A DNA stretch of 64,000 nucleotides from Mycocentrospora acerina (lineage: Eukaryota > Ascomycota > Dothideomycetes > Pleosporales): assembly GCA_022701365.1 (NCBI GenBank), contig JAKUHH010000395.1, positions 620,001 through 684,000 of the forward strand, in the 5' to 3' direction. Positions 46,288 through 57,831 of the stretch are shown here, in pieces. Position 1 is the stretch's first letter, and each line of letters begins with the position of its first letter. Below the pieces are notes generated by a model that was not told the DNA's origin, searched no databases, and saw only the letters and a program-made list of their open reading frames with translations. Position numbers and translations under genes: made by a program.

Positions 46288-47606
46288 CTTTCCCTGCAAC
46301 AGTTCTTGGAAACTAGGAACTCTTTTCAATGTCTGGCGGGCGTAGTTTAACATGTACTCGGCAAGCAGGCGAGTAGTGGTTCGGTTATGACAGCGATGGC
46401 CAGAGAGTCTGGAGCGTGGTGGAGGGATTAATAGTTCGCGATAGACAAGCGTGCCAAGGATGTTGACATTGCTAGCAGTACAGGGTTCGCGCAATATCGA
46501 CTGGGGAGCTCGATGCGGCAACGGCGAAAAGGGGGAGTGTGTGGGGCCAGACGATCAAATCAGTGGGCGTGCAGCGTGGGAGCACTGGTTGGCCACTGTG
46601 ACTCTGCAAATGTTTCGGCGTTCGAGGGACATAGGCTGCCTGCCTGTGTCCAAGGCTGCTTGGTTGCTGCCGACTCTCATGCCCTCCGGTGGCGGGCCTC
46701 TGTGCGAGCATCAGAAATCGCCTAATCGGGCGCAAGTGAGGCTTGACGTCTTCTATCTGCGAGGCCTGCAACACCCAGATCAACGACGCATCATGCTGGT
46801 GCACCGTAGTAGCTAGTGCGACTGTGTAATCGACACTGTGTAGGTTTTTTTCGAGACAACGACATGCATGGACCCCCAGCACTCCGCCCAACAAAGACAA
46901 TCCCATCAACTGCCGCTCCTGCAATCACCTGATCTGCAGAGACGCCGTCTGCAGCAGATGGAGAGCGGTGCAGTGGTTGAAAGGCTCTTTCTCTGCCAGG
47001 TATTTCGGTGGCGGGTCATTTCGCCGCATGGGCTGCAGATGTACGCGTCCGATGATGGAGAAGGCGGTTGCTATTCACAAGTGCACAATAGAGGGCCGAC
47101 TGCGTTTGGAGCTTGCGCGTACACACAACGGGTCCACAGCAGATCGGTTTCACCCTGCGAAAAGCGCGCAGCTCCCGTTCATCCTCATCTGTTGCGTTTT
47201 GCAAGGCGCACGTCCGCCGCCGTTGCCCAGTGATAGCGTCTTCGAGAACCCCTGTGACGGCCTGGAGTGCTAACTTCCGCTCCGCCCCTCGCCTTAGCGC
47301 AGCCTGTCCTCTGGTCGACCCTACGGCTCCCAACATTTCTCAGACTTCTTTTATCTGTTCACTCCCTCCCGTGCGCCAGATACGACACTCCAGTACTGCC
47401 TGTGCTACGTTGTGTCTCTCCTGCTGCTCCCCTGTAACACCCCGGCCATCAGTCAGCACCCGCGTCAATCCTCCCATCTTCGCTGACGAGTTGACAACTC
47501 CCTCGCCGCGACTGTCTCTCCTTCAGCGCTCCACTTTCCGCCCACCCGCCCACGTCAACGACGTCCCTTTACAGTCTCTCGTTAAGTCGCCTCGCCTCGC
47601 CCAGCC
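46288..47606. promoter_or_regulatory. Divergent intergenic region UGM / transporter
   Basis: 1.3 kb between divergent starts. Several overlapping frames of about 100-150 codons exist on both strands, without motifs. Becomes pyrimidine-rich over 47320-47600, ahead of the transporter ATG. A shared promoter for the galactofuranose pair is possible but not shown. Confidence 0.5.
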
Positions 47607-49019
47607 ATGTCTGCAGACGAGAAGGTCCGCTCCTCCGTGGACACTACTCGCGATGCTTCGCAGCCAGTACTGCCCACCGTCAACCCTGACGCCCTTAAAT
47701 CGCCAGCGGCTGAGGCAGCCTCATTTCACCCTGCCGTCTACATTGCGTATGTCCAGGCACAATCGTACGCTGCACAACTCTCGCTGACCGCCGCGCAGGA
47801 CATGGATCACACTCAGCTCCAGCACAATCGTCTTCAACAAGTACATCTTGGACACGGCTAAATTCCGTATGTCCAACTCCCTGCGGTCACCTCAACACTT
47901 GCTCATAGCCTTGCAGATTTCCCCATCTTCCTCACAACATGGCACTTGATCTTTGCGACCATCATGACGCAGTTCCTCGCCCGCTTCACATCCATCCTCG
48001 ACTCAAGAAAGAAGGTGCCCATGACCGGCCGTGTATACTTGCGCGCGATCGTTCCCATTGGCCTCTTCTTCAGTCTGAGTTTGATTTGCGGTAACCAGGC
48101 ATACCTGTATTTGAGCGTGTCTTTCATCCAGATGCTCAAGGTATGTGCGGATTGATCGAGCCCCTAAATAACCACTAACTCTTCTAGGCTACCACACCCG
48201 TTGCTGTCCTGATCTCAACCTGGAGTCTCGGAATTGCTCCCGTGAACCTGAAGACTCTCGGAAACGTTTCTTTCATTGTCATCGGCGTTGTCATTGCATC
48301 GTTTGGTGAGATCCAGTTCGTCATGGTTGGTTTCCTCTTCCAAGTCGGCGGCATCGTCTTCGAGGCTGTCCGCTTGGTCATGGTCCAGCGAATCCTCAGC
48401 TCCCCCGACTTCAAGATGGACCCACTCGTCTCTCTTTACTACTACGCTCCTGCATGTGCCATCATGAACGGTATGGTTCTGCTCTTCACTGAGTTCCCGA
48501 CCTTGACCATGGTGGACATCAACCGCGTCGGTGGTTTCACTCTATTGGCCAACGCGTCTGTTGCTTTTATGCTCAACGTTTCTGTCGTTTTCTTGGTATG
48601 TCACGATTGCTTTTACTTTCTATTTGCACAAACTAACATCCTCCTAGATTGGAAAGACATCGTCGCTTGTGCTCACTCTTTCCGGTGTACTGAAGGATAT
48701 TCTTCTTGTCTTTGCCTCCATGTTCCTGTTCCAAGACCCCGTCACCCTTCTCCAGGCTTTCGGTTACAGCATTGCGCTCGGTGGTCTAGTATACTACAAG
48801 CTTGGCGGAGACAAACTCAAGGAGTACCTCGGACAGGGCGGCATGAAGTGGGCAGAGTTTGGCCAGAACCGCCCAGCGCTTCGCAAGATTATGGTCTTTG
48901 GCGCCGTGATCATATCCATGTTCATGATCTTTGGCTCTCTTGGCCCTCGATATGCTCCTGATTCCACCGCTAAAATCTACAACGGAGTTGGTCACATCAT
49001 TGGCGAGAAGGGTTACTAA
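47607..49019 (+). CDS. Triose-phosphate/nucleotide-sugar transporter family protein, GlfB-like candidate
   Basis: Multi-pass transporter of the TPT/drug-metabolite superfamily. Five exons (47607-47746, 47799-47866, 47917-48140, 48188-48595, 48648-49019) with introns of 52, 50, 50-47 and 52 bp give 403 aa; every phase closes. After a short cytosolic leader the helices begin at HPAVYIATWITLSSSTIVFN; markers include KYILDTAKF, FPIFLTTWHLIFATIMTQFL, CGNQAYLYLSVSFIQMLKAT, TPVAVLIST, GFLFQVGGIVFEAVRLVMVQ and GKTSSLVLTLSGVLKDILLV. About ten helices are likely. The gene is divergent from UDP-galactopyranose mutase; in Aspergillus fumigatus the UDP-galactofuranose transporter gene glfB lies beside the mutase gene, as I recall, so UDP-Galf import into the Golgi is the leading hypothesis. 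Substrate cannot be read from sequence. Confidence 0.9.
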
Positions 49020-49806
49020 TCGATTGAATGATTGGGCTTCTCTCAACCCAGAAGTGCAAATCTTCTGATTCTACTACCGGGTTCGCGGCTGTCCCACTTT
49101 GCCTCGTCTTGAGGATATGTTTGTCACGTTTGGTTCTTCTTTCTTGTTTTTTTATCCACTTTTTGGTGCGGGTTTGGAGTGAGACGGGGTTCTACGTATT
49201 TCAGGTGTTCGAGAGCATAGACAAGCGGGTTGTTTCCACGCCCTGGGGGCTTGTTTTCACGGGGCTGTGACCTGGGACCTTTATATCTTCCTTTGCTCGG
49301 TTCCGTTTCAGATTTCGATAGCATGTCAGGGAGCAACGAAGGGAATACGAAGGAATACATGTGATTATACATAGACTTTGCGGTGCCCGCTTGCGGAGAA
49401 AGCTGCGATTAATACATTTTCAAACTACGTAATATTAATGGACATTTTTTCAAAAGTTGTAATACTTTGTTGGTCCCTTGTTTGAGCCTCTTGCGATGTG
49501 GATGATAATGAAAGGGTAAGCGTTGTACCGCGCCATCTCCAGCTAAACAGTGAACTGAGTTGATAAGAGACTATAAAATGTCTCGCTCAACTACCTGCAG
49601 CACAGACTAAAGATGTAGTCTAGTTCCCCAAAACTCTGCCTCCAAAATTTGCACTAGGTCTGTCCCGATTCTGCCCAAAGCGGTGAGGGTCGCCAAGTCG
49701 CGCTAAGACCGCCGCCCACAGAACGAAATTCGCGAGGATCACCAGAACTTCGCATCGATTGTACTAACCCACAGCCCCGACAACACCACACGTCAAATCA
49801 GTCAAG
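49020..49806. promoter_or_regulatory. Spacer with transporter 3' UTR and eL18 promoter
   Basis: 790 bp, T-rich after the transporter stop, then AT-rich. The last 250 bp should be the ribosomal protein promoter. No element recognised with certainty. Confidence 0.45.
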
Positions 49807-50646
49807 ATGGGAATTGATCTCGACCGCCACCATGTTCGAGACGGGCACCGCAGTATGTGAACCCCGTCGAGTCTGCGCAGCAATGCGCGGGCGCCTAGCT
49901 GTCCTTTGGACGCAAACATGAACTCTCGAGAGCGCGGAGGTTGACGAGTATACAGAGGTCCCTAAGTCCACCAACCCTTACGTGAAGCTGTTGGTGCGTC
50001 TGTACAAGTTCCTGGCTCGTAAGTACTCTAATCGCAAGTGTGCGCGGTTTTTTTGGTTTTGGCTGACAGTGAATTTCAGGCCGCACCGATGCCCCCTTCA
50101 ACAAGACGGTTCTCCGACGCCTCATGATGTCCAAGATCAACCGCCCTCGTAAGACAACCGCACCCGCACGAGTCTCGCCAGACAAGTAGACTAACCCCCG
50201 ATAGCCGTCAGCTTGTCGAAGATCATTGCGACTGCTGCCAGCAAGCAGTCTGCTAAGGCCCACGAGGGCAAGACCATCGTCATTGTCGGCACTGTCACCG
50301 ATGACATCCGTCTCCTCGGTATGTGGTAAAGTTTTCAGAAATACCCTACTGTAACTAACAATTTGCAGAGTTCCCCAAGCTCTCCATCGCGGCCATGCGC
50401 TTCACTGCGTCTGCCCGTGCCCGCATCGAGAAGGCTGGTGGCGAGGCTCTCACCATCGATGAGGTTGCCACCCGTTCCCCCACCGGTGCCAACACCCTCC
50501 TCCTCCGTGGCCCCAAGAACTCCCGCGAGTCGGTCAAGCACTTCGGCTTCGGTCCCCACTCCCACAAGAAGCCCTACGTCGAGAGCAAGGGCCGCAAGTT
50601 CGAGCGCGCTCGTGGACGCAGAAGGTCCCGTGGTTTCAAGGTCTAA
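49807..50646 (+). CDS. RPL18: 60S ribosomal protein eL18
   Basis: Structural protein of the large ribosomal subunit. Five exons (49807-49852, 49956-50018, 50080-50148, 50205-50318, 50369-50646), introns of 103, 61, 56 and 50 bp, 189 aa. MGIDLDRHHVRDGHRK is the universal N-terminus; then STNPYVKLLVRLYKFLARRT, FNKTVLRRLMMSKINRPPVS, KTIVIVGTVTDDIRLLEFPK, LRGPKNSRESVKHFGFGPHS and the basic tail GRKFERARGRRRSRGFKV. All four introns interrupt codons after the first base, so each internal exon is a multiple of three. Intron 1 contains the palindrome CTCTCGAGAG. Several introns in a short ribosomal protein gene is common in filamentous fungi. Confidence 0.97.
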
Positions 50647-51174
50647 GCGATTGCTTGAGGTGGAGCGATTTCTTTGGGTTGTCGGCGTGGTCATGGTCAT
50701 GGGAATTCACTTACGAGGCGTGTATCATGACTGGCATGGGCTCTTTACGAGTGCACAAAAAGATACTCAATATCCATTTAGGCAATGGAAACATACCAAT
50801 GAGCTCTTCCGAGCTCATGAGGTCAACTCATGAATTACACGTGCCAATTTGACTAAAGCAAAATATGTGCTCTAGCATTGAATCGTGCTAGTTGTGACGT
50901 GAACGATGTGCAAAATGGCATTACTTGTCTTCGAGTGTTGGTATTAGAAGAAGTGAGGAGGAAGGTTTATCATATCAGAGTTTTGAGCAAATCGACGAAT
51001 AATGTTCGATTCCGGTTTCCGTTTGATACTCGGTGGTTCTCGTAGACTGATTTTTCCCTCCCCTCCTAAATTGACCAATCATGAGCTGCCCTCTCTCCCC
51101 ACCTTTAGACTGAAAGCAGTCACAACCATCAATTGTGTTCATCGCACCTGACTATTGCAATCAGTATCTTCAAA
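50647..51174. promoter_or_regulatory. Spacer with eL18 3' UTR and ADE2 promoter
   Basis: 528 bp between two plus-strand genes. A pyrimidine-rich patch at 51050-51110 lies just upstream of the ADE2 start. No specific binding site assigned. Confidence 0.45.
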
Positions 51175-52875
51175 ATGGCCGACAGCAGGAAAGTTGGTGT
51201 CTTGGGCGGCGGTCAGCTTGGCCGCATGCTTATTGAAGCCGCCAATCGCCTAAACGTTCAAGTCAACATCCTGGACGCAGCAGCATCACCAGCAAAGCAA
51301 ATATCTGCACACGACGGCCATATTGAGGGGTCATTCAAGGACGCGGCAGCAGTGAAAAAACTGGCCCAGTCATCAGATGTCGTCACGGTAGAAATCGAGC
51401 ATGTCGATACCTACATGTTGGAGGAGGTAGCTGGACAAGTTGTGGTTGAGCCGAGCTGGAAGACACTGCGAATTATCAAAGACAAGTACGCACAAAAGCT
51501 ATACTTGAAGGAGCATGATGTCGATGTTGCAGACAGCATAGACCTCGAAGGTAAAGGTATTGAGGGACTGAAAGAGGTGGGGGCTGCGTACGGATATCCT
51601 TTTATGCTAAAGAGCAAGACGGAGGCGTATGACGGCAAGGGCAATTACGTGGTCAACGGTGAACAGGATTTCGACGGTGCATCAAAGGTACTGGGCAACC
51701 GACCTTTGTATGCGGAGCGATGGGCCGAATTCAAGATGGAACTCGCAGTCATGGTGGTCAAGACGAAGGACGGTGTGCTCACTTTCCCAACTGTTGAGAC
51801 AGTGCACGAAGACAGCATCTGCAAGCTTACATACGCACCACCGCGGAATGTTTCTGATAAGATAACACAGAAAGCACAAGATCTCGCGAAGAAGGCCATT
51901 GGGGCATTCGAGGGCAAGGGTGTTTTTGGCGTCGAGATGTTCCTTCTCAAGGACGACAGCCTGTTGATCAACGAGATTGCACCTCGGCCCCATAACTCAG
52001 GTCACTACACCATCGAGGCCTGTCCAATCTCACAGTATGATGCACATCTGCGTGCGATTCTCGACATACCCATCCCTCAATCGGGCCTGCGACTTCGGGA
52101 ACCCGCAATCATGCTTAACATCCTTGGTGGACAGACTCCAGACTCTCATGTCAAGGTTGCAAACGAAGCTCTAGCAACTACAACAGCTTCTGTTCACCTC
52201 TACGGCAAAGGTGACGCGCGCCCAGGACGCAAAATGGGTCATCTTACCATCACAGCACCCACCCTCGCAGCTGCCGAGCGCGAAATTCAGCCTCTCATCG
52301 ACTTCGTTGATAAACAGAAAGGCAAGCCCCTCGGTCCCCGACTAGAATCCAAAGAGAAGCCTCTTGTTGCTGTCATTATGGGCTCTGACTCCGATCTGCC
52401 TGTTCTCAAAGCCGGTCTCCAAATCCTTGAGAAGCTCCAAATCCCCTTCACAACGCGCATCACCTCGGCACATCGTACTCCCGACTGGCTGCGTGAATTC
52501 TCAAAAGCCGCATCTGATACATCTCTCCGTGTCATCATTGGTGCTGCAGGTGGTGCCGCGCACCTTCCTGGTATGTGCGCGTCCTGGACTACGCTGCCTG
52601 TCATTGGACTCCCTGTCAAGGCAACGCACATGGACGGATGGGACAGTCTGGTCAGCATGACACAAATGCCACGAGGCGAGCCGGTAGCTACGGTCGGTAT
52701 CAACAACTCGACTAATGCGGCGTTGTTGGCCGTTAGGATTCTTGGAGCGGAGGACAAGGTCATTCGGGAGAGGTTGCGAGTCTGGATGGAGGGCAACGAG
52801 AAGGAGGTTCTGAGGAAGGACAAGGCGTTACTGGAAGATGGATGGGAATCGTACTTGCAGAGTATGGGCAAATAG
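51175..52875 (+). CDS. ADE2: Phosphoribosylaminoimidazole carboxylase (purine biosynthesis)
   Basis: Converts AIR to CAIR in de novo purine synthesis. Intron-less, 566 aa, near yeast Ade2 (571). Start at ATG 51175, MADSRKVGVLGGGQLGRMLI; the frame is open 14 codons upstream but begins with a TGT-preceded non-ATG. The N-terminal PurK-like ATP-grasp half shows TVEIEHVD, YPFMLKSKTEAYDGKGNYVV, VFGVEMFLLKDDSLLINEIA followed by PRPHNSGHYTIEAC, and QYDAHLRAILDIP. The C-terminal PurE-like half (from about residue 400) shows VAVIMGSDSDLPVLKAG, ITSAHRTPDWLREF, VIIGAAGGAAHLPGMCASWT and PVATVGINNSTNAALLAVRI. Both halves are intact, as expected for the fungal fusion. Cytosolic. Confidence 0.97.
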   Translation: MADSRKVGVLGGGQLGRMLIEAANRLNVQVNILDAAASPAKQISAHDGHIEGSFKDAAAVKKLAQSSDVVTVEIEHVDTYMLEEVAGQVVVEPSWKTLRIIKDKYAQKLYLKEHDVDVADSIDLEGKGIEGLKEVGAAYGYPFMLKSKTEAYDGKGNYVVNGEQDFDGASKVLGNRPLYAERWAEFKMELAVMVVKTKDGVLTFPTVETVHEDSICKLTYAPPRNVSDKITQKAQDLAKKAIGAFEGKGVFGVEMFLLKDDSLLINEIAPRPHNSGHYTIEACPISQYDAHLRAILDIPIPQSGLRLREPAIMLNILGGQTPDSHVKVANEALATTTASVHLYGKGDARPGRKMGHLTITAPTLAAAEREIQPLIDFVDKQKGKPLGPRLESKEKPLVAVIMGSDSDLPVLKAGLQILEKLQIPFTTRITSAHRTPDWLREFSKAASDTSLRVIIGAAGGAAHLPGMCASWTTLPVIGLPVKATHMDGWDSLVSMTQMPRGEPVATVGINNSTNAALLAVRILGAEDKVIRERLRVWMEGNEKEVLRKDKALLEDGWESYLQSMGK

Positions 52876-54363
52876 GGGTCCACCTCTAGGGTGGATCTTT
52901 TCATGACTGTGAATTACGTTGGGTTTATTTGAGTTCGTCATGTCAGAGTGCCGATGCGTTTGCATTGATGCTCAGTATATTTTATCAGTAAAATAAGTTT
53001 GTTCTTTAGATGATTTGAACAGAATGATTTTTTCACAACATTTTACCCATATTTTACTCACAGCTCTCATCTCTGTCCGCATCTCAGATCTACTTCTTCT
53101 CTTGCTCCATCCATTATCATAAGTGACCCTCATCACGACTTCAGAGATATTTTTTTATTGCATTGTGTTAGACAGAGACGGCAACAATAAATACACAGTT
53201 TCTCAACCAGAATTTTCCCCTCCATATGTACCATGGCATCCAATAGCATGAACACCGACCCCCACAGCCACAACTCCCATGAACACACACTTCCTCTCTT
53301 TTTTTTAACTTAAAAAAAATCCTAAAAGACATTTGAAGCACATGGTCTTTTGAGAAGATTCATTTGACGAAAACTGCTGGGGCGAAAATGTAAAGTGTTG
53401 TTACTAATTATACTTTTTTTGTTTTTTTACCTCCTTTCTTTTCTCATATGTTGTGTATATGGATACTTTCTTTATCCGCGGTATCGCAGAGAAGAAACAG
53501 AAAAAAAAGGGGGGGGGGGGGGGGGGGGAGAGGAAAGCAGGACATGGTGGCCTAGTTTTTCTTTTCTTTCCTCAAGGAGATAACAGCAGAAGGAGGAGGA
53601 AGTCGTGAAGTGAGAGCTTAGAAATCCCCCTAGCCTCTTTTCTGGGAAGGAGAAGAGAGAAGCATACCGGCATAATCTAATTATTTCAAGTTTTTAGACA
53701 AAATAGAAGAGTAGTGAACACTGGTCAATCATGACAGTTTTCTTTTGAAAATGAAAGAGGACGTAAAAAGGAAGAGAGACGAGGGTTACGAAAAAGTTGC
53801 TTGTAGCAGTTCTTGTATTTGATATTTGGGTAAGAGGGTATTGGACCCTTTTTTTTTAAAGATAGTAAGTGGCCGAGCATTAGTTGAACAGATAGAGAAA
53901 GAAAGTTAAAAGTGTAAAATTAGTAGAAAGAGTATTTATATGGATCCCCTTCTAATTTTTTCAATAAAATTGTGTGGAATAAGTAAGGAGGTGATGTAGT
54001 GTGATATTAGAGATGATACATGTGTTTATGAAATATTACTGGATACTTAACAATTAGTCAATAGCGGCATTCATCAACACATGTCTCTAGAAGATCTGGC
54101 GGTAATGGGTTTGGAATATGGGTCATCACCTTCACAAGCATTGCTTGATTTGCCTTACAGATACAATATACATGAGACACACTTTATCACTGGATGATGA
54201 GAGAACAAAACCGAAAGTATGAACACATTGAAAATATCATTAACACGCCCCGCTTCTCTAAAATACCAGGTCCATATCTTTCAAACATCCAACTCGAGAC
54301 ACGAATATTGTACATTCACTTCCTGTATACCAAACGCCTTTCATGCTACAAATCATGCGCTAA
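52876..54363. other. AT-rich convergent region ADE2 / MSC2
   Basis: 1.5 kb between convergent 3' ends. Very A/T-rich with many homopolymers and a 20-base G run at 53509-53528 directly after an A run. Frames are short and without motifs. Confidence 0.5.
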
Positions 54364-57300
54364 TCAATTCATCTTTGCCCCACCACCACACCAGCATCGC
54401 CCGTCTCCCTCCCTCTCCACATGGACGACAAGCTCCATGTTTTTTCCTTTCAGGAATTGTATTGTACGCTCCCGTACATCCTCCAGGTCCGCGCCACGAG
54501 ATGCAATGATATGGATGACACCGAGAATCTTTTGTGGGCGGGGTGCGTGGCTGTGGTCATGGTCGTGATCATGGTGATCGTGAGCATGGCCGTGATCATG
54601 CTTGTGATCATGGGTATGATCCTGAGAATGATTGTGGTTGTGTGAATGGCCATGGTCGTGCTTATGCCCGTGATTATGGCTGTGTCCATGGTCGTGTCCG
54701 TGGTCATGCCCATGGTCACATCCTCCGTTCTCGTGCTTGTGATCATCTTCTTTTGCGTGAACATCGGCGTGCGCCGCACCCTCGTCTTCAAGCCAAAACT
54801 TTGGAACTGCATACCCAACCACCCCTCTAAGCGAGCCGAGCTCTCCGAGTGTGTTGCGAACACCGTATTCTACATCAGCAGGCAGAGATAGCATGAGCCG
54901 TATACCTGCGCTTTTTACTAGTGGGATTGCGGACAAGAATATTAGAATGGCTATCATAGATGACGCAATAGGATCCCAGCCAGACCAGCCGTAGTACTTG
55001 GTGAGTAGGGTAGAGATGATGACGGCGACAGATCCAAGTGCGTCTGCGAGGATATGCAGGAAAATGCCCTGCATATTTTCGTTGTCGTGTGAATGGCCAT
55101 GATCTCCGTGATCGCTGTTGATGTCAGTCTAGTCTACAGCTTATTGGGCAAGGATAATCTTACTGGCCATGATCATGCCCGTGACCGTGGTGAGCATGCC
55201 CAAAGGCCGTGAGGCCCACAATGTTCACCAGGAAACCGAGAATGCTAACAATGAGAAGTTCATTTAGTCGTTGCAGCTCGTGACCCTCACACAATCGCTC
55301 AAAGGCATCAAATATGATCTCTACGCTGACGAGTCTGACCAAAGTTAGCAGAATCCTTCAATCTGCATCCGAAAAACTTACAGAAGAAACACGCCATTTG
55401 CAAAACCAGATAGTGTGTCGATCTTGCCATATCCATATGGATATCGAGCATTCGGTCGCCACTTACTCATCACTGCTGCAGCCAATCCCACAGCAAGACC
55501 AGCACAGTCGAACAGCATATGAATACTGTCTGTAAGCAGACCCAGAGAGCCACTAACGAAACCGTAGAAGAATTGAACCATCATGAAACTTAAGTTGAGC
55601 CTATGTTGTGTCAGCAAAAGCATATAGTATGGTGCTCAAGTTGTAAACCCACACTCCAAAATAGGCGATGCGGCGGGAGTCCTTCTCAATGAGAATACTG
55701 TGGATGATGGAACCTGGTGTAGCTTGCGCGATAAGAAAAGCCGATAGCCTTGAGTGATTGCCATGAAGATGATGATCGTGATGGTCATGAGAGTGATCAT
55801 GGTCGGTATGCGAATGATCATGGGAGTGAGACGCGTGCGCCACAGCCGCACCCGTATCGAAGTACTGTGCCATAACGAACAGGAAACAACTCGCAGGGAA
55901 GTATGCCCAGGCTAGCGCTATGTTCGAGTACTCCCATGCACCGAATGCAGCGAGGAAGGAACAACCTAGAACCATCCCTACCTTCTTCTGGCTCCGCAAC
56001 GACGCTGGGAGCGAGAAGTTCACAAGCGCCACTGCCGATATAACTGACAACGCGGAGAACATAAATGTGTGTTGCGTTGGACGAAGTGAAATAGACGAGA
56101 AAGTGGAATACGTGATTGTAACCAGCACGAGGAGTAGACCAGAGACGATAGTGAGGAAGGTGTCTTCAGGAGTACTTATCAATGGCGAGAAAGGCTTTGG
56201 GAGAGACATTCGAGCTGATCTTTGCATACCATATTGATCTTGGCGTTGTTGCCCTGTGATGAGAGAGAAACCAGCCGTAGGCAAAGGCGGCGGAAACAAA
56301 AATATTGAAACCAACAAGGCACAATTGCCAAGCAAGTGGCCCCCTGCATATCCAGAAGTGATAATGTCTGGAAGCATTGCAAGAAGCAGCACGGCACACG
56401 AGCTTTTTCGAGTTCGAAGTGTCCGCTTCAAGTCGTCCCAATAGGTGTGCTTCCCTGGCTTCTGATCGAGAGCTCCAAGCCCTGCGCTAGTCGCAGCCAG
56501 AAGAAACAGTGCTGTCTTGGCTCCTCCCAGTTGCATCGTCGCAAAAAATGGTAAAAGGATGCCAACTACAGTCTTGCAGATGCGCAAAGGTGTGCTCACA
56601 TCCCGCAGCAGTTCGCCTGTGCCACGGGAGTTTCCTGCCTTCCGCTTATCCAATGGCTGGTCTACGCCTGAGCTCACTCTTGATATCAGGCCAATGAGCG
56701 TCAATGTCGCAGACGATAGTGCAAGAGCATGAAAAAGTTGTGAGTCGTTTGCAATATACTGTGTGTCGATTGCAGGTGCACTCTGGGCAACGGCTTCCGA
56801 GAGGGTCGGGGGGAGCTTTTGTGTCCCGCTGGTGACACTTGGATATGCTAGTGATGCGAGGAGGAATGGGAGAGGTATGAGGAGCGCAGTGAGGGCTTCA
56901 GGCAATTGCAACCATGATCTGATATCGAGTTAGTCGACACTTGGAGGGCGCGCGCCTGGGGAATCCCTACGAGGACGGGGGAGACAGCGCGGGCGGATTC
57001 TCGTGTATGGGAGAGAAGACGGCCTTGTCTGTTGACGGGTGCTTGCGCGCCGGGGTACGCAAGACGTCCGAGTCTCCTCGAGGTCCACCTCTTGTCCTCC
57101 CGTTGGAGTAGGAGTTGAGAGAGTATGTCGAGTCGTTTGAAAGCGAGTGTTTGTGGGCATGATTGTGATTGTGGTCGTGATGGTCATGAGCGTGTCCATT
57201 GTATTCTGCAAAGGGCGAGCGCACTGCGCCGTGCAGCTGGCTGTTCCCGTTGCTGTGCCCGTGTCCGTTCATGGCCGCCGATGTGTGGTGCTGGTGGCCT

Positions 57301-57443
57301 GCGGCAACGAGCTTCTGCTCTTCTACTGGAGACAACTGGCCGTTGCGTATGGGAGAAGCGTCAGGGAGATATAGCGACCGTGGCCGTCCATGGCTGTGTG
57401 AGCGCGACGAGGACGCTGCGGGCAGGGCATACGTAGACGCCAT
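54364..57443 (-). CDS. MSC2: Zinc transporter of the Msc2 type (cation diffusion facilitator)
   Basis: ER zinc transporter of the CDF family; in yeast Msc2 pairs with Zrg17 to move zinc into the ER. Six exons: 56971-57443, 55653-56918, 55382-55600, 55164-55334, 54364-55114 with introns of 52, 52, 47 and 49 bp (five exons, four introns), total 959 aa. A 160-residue His/Ser-rich cytosolic N-terminus precedes an extra block of helices (about 165-580) as in Msc2/ZNT5. The CDF core carries both zinc-site motifs: HMLFD in GLLTDSIHMLFDCAGLAVGL and HILAD in GIFLHILADALGSVAVII. His-rich loops lie before the core (HDHSHTDHDHSHDHHDHHLH) and after TM IV. An unusually long His/Asp-rich run occupies about residues 823-908 inside the C-terminal domain, which resumes at KILGVIHIIASRGADLEDV. 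All introns are phase 2. Confidence 0.94.
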
Positions 57444-57831
57444 CTACTATCGTTGCAAATAGAGCCGCGCCCGGAGGTCCGCTATGCCTCGTCTCTATGC
57501 ACGCAATAGGCAGGTGCGCCGTTTCTCTGGGTTGCCTGCACCCAATTCCAGCGAGATTGTTGACACAAGGGCAAAAATACGCGGGCGAGTGAAAGGCAGA
57601 TTTTAGGTTTATTGGGGTGACGATGAGGCAACGAGGGCGTCTTTGTTTCTTTGAGCGCGTTTACACCATCGTATCCGTACCGTTCAGGGGTCTTGCGCCT
57701 GCATTGATGGACCACCCGCACCTGCCGTTTCGGTGCCACCATCCGCCACCTACTCTTGTGGCTAGTGCCTACGCGGCGCAACGTGATCGTCAACCAGCCC
57801 ACACCCTCAACCTCGCCAACACACACGAACC
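57444..57831. promoter_or_regulatory. Divergent promoter region MSC2 / ALG1
   Basis: 388 bp between divergent start codons; must contain both promoters. No element identified. Confidence 0.5.
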
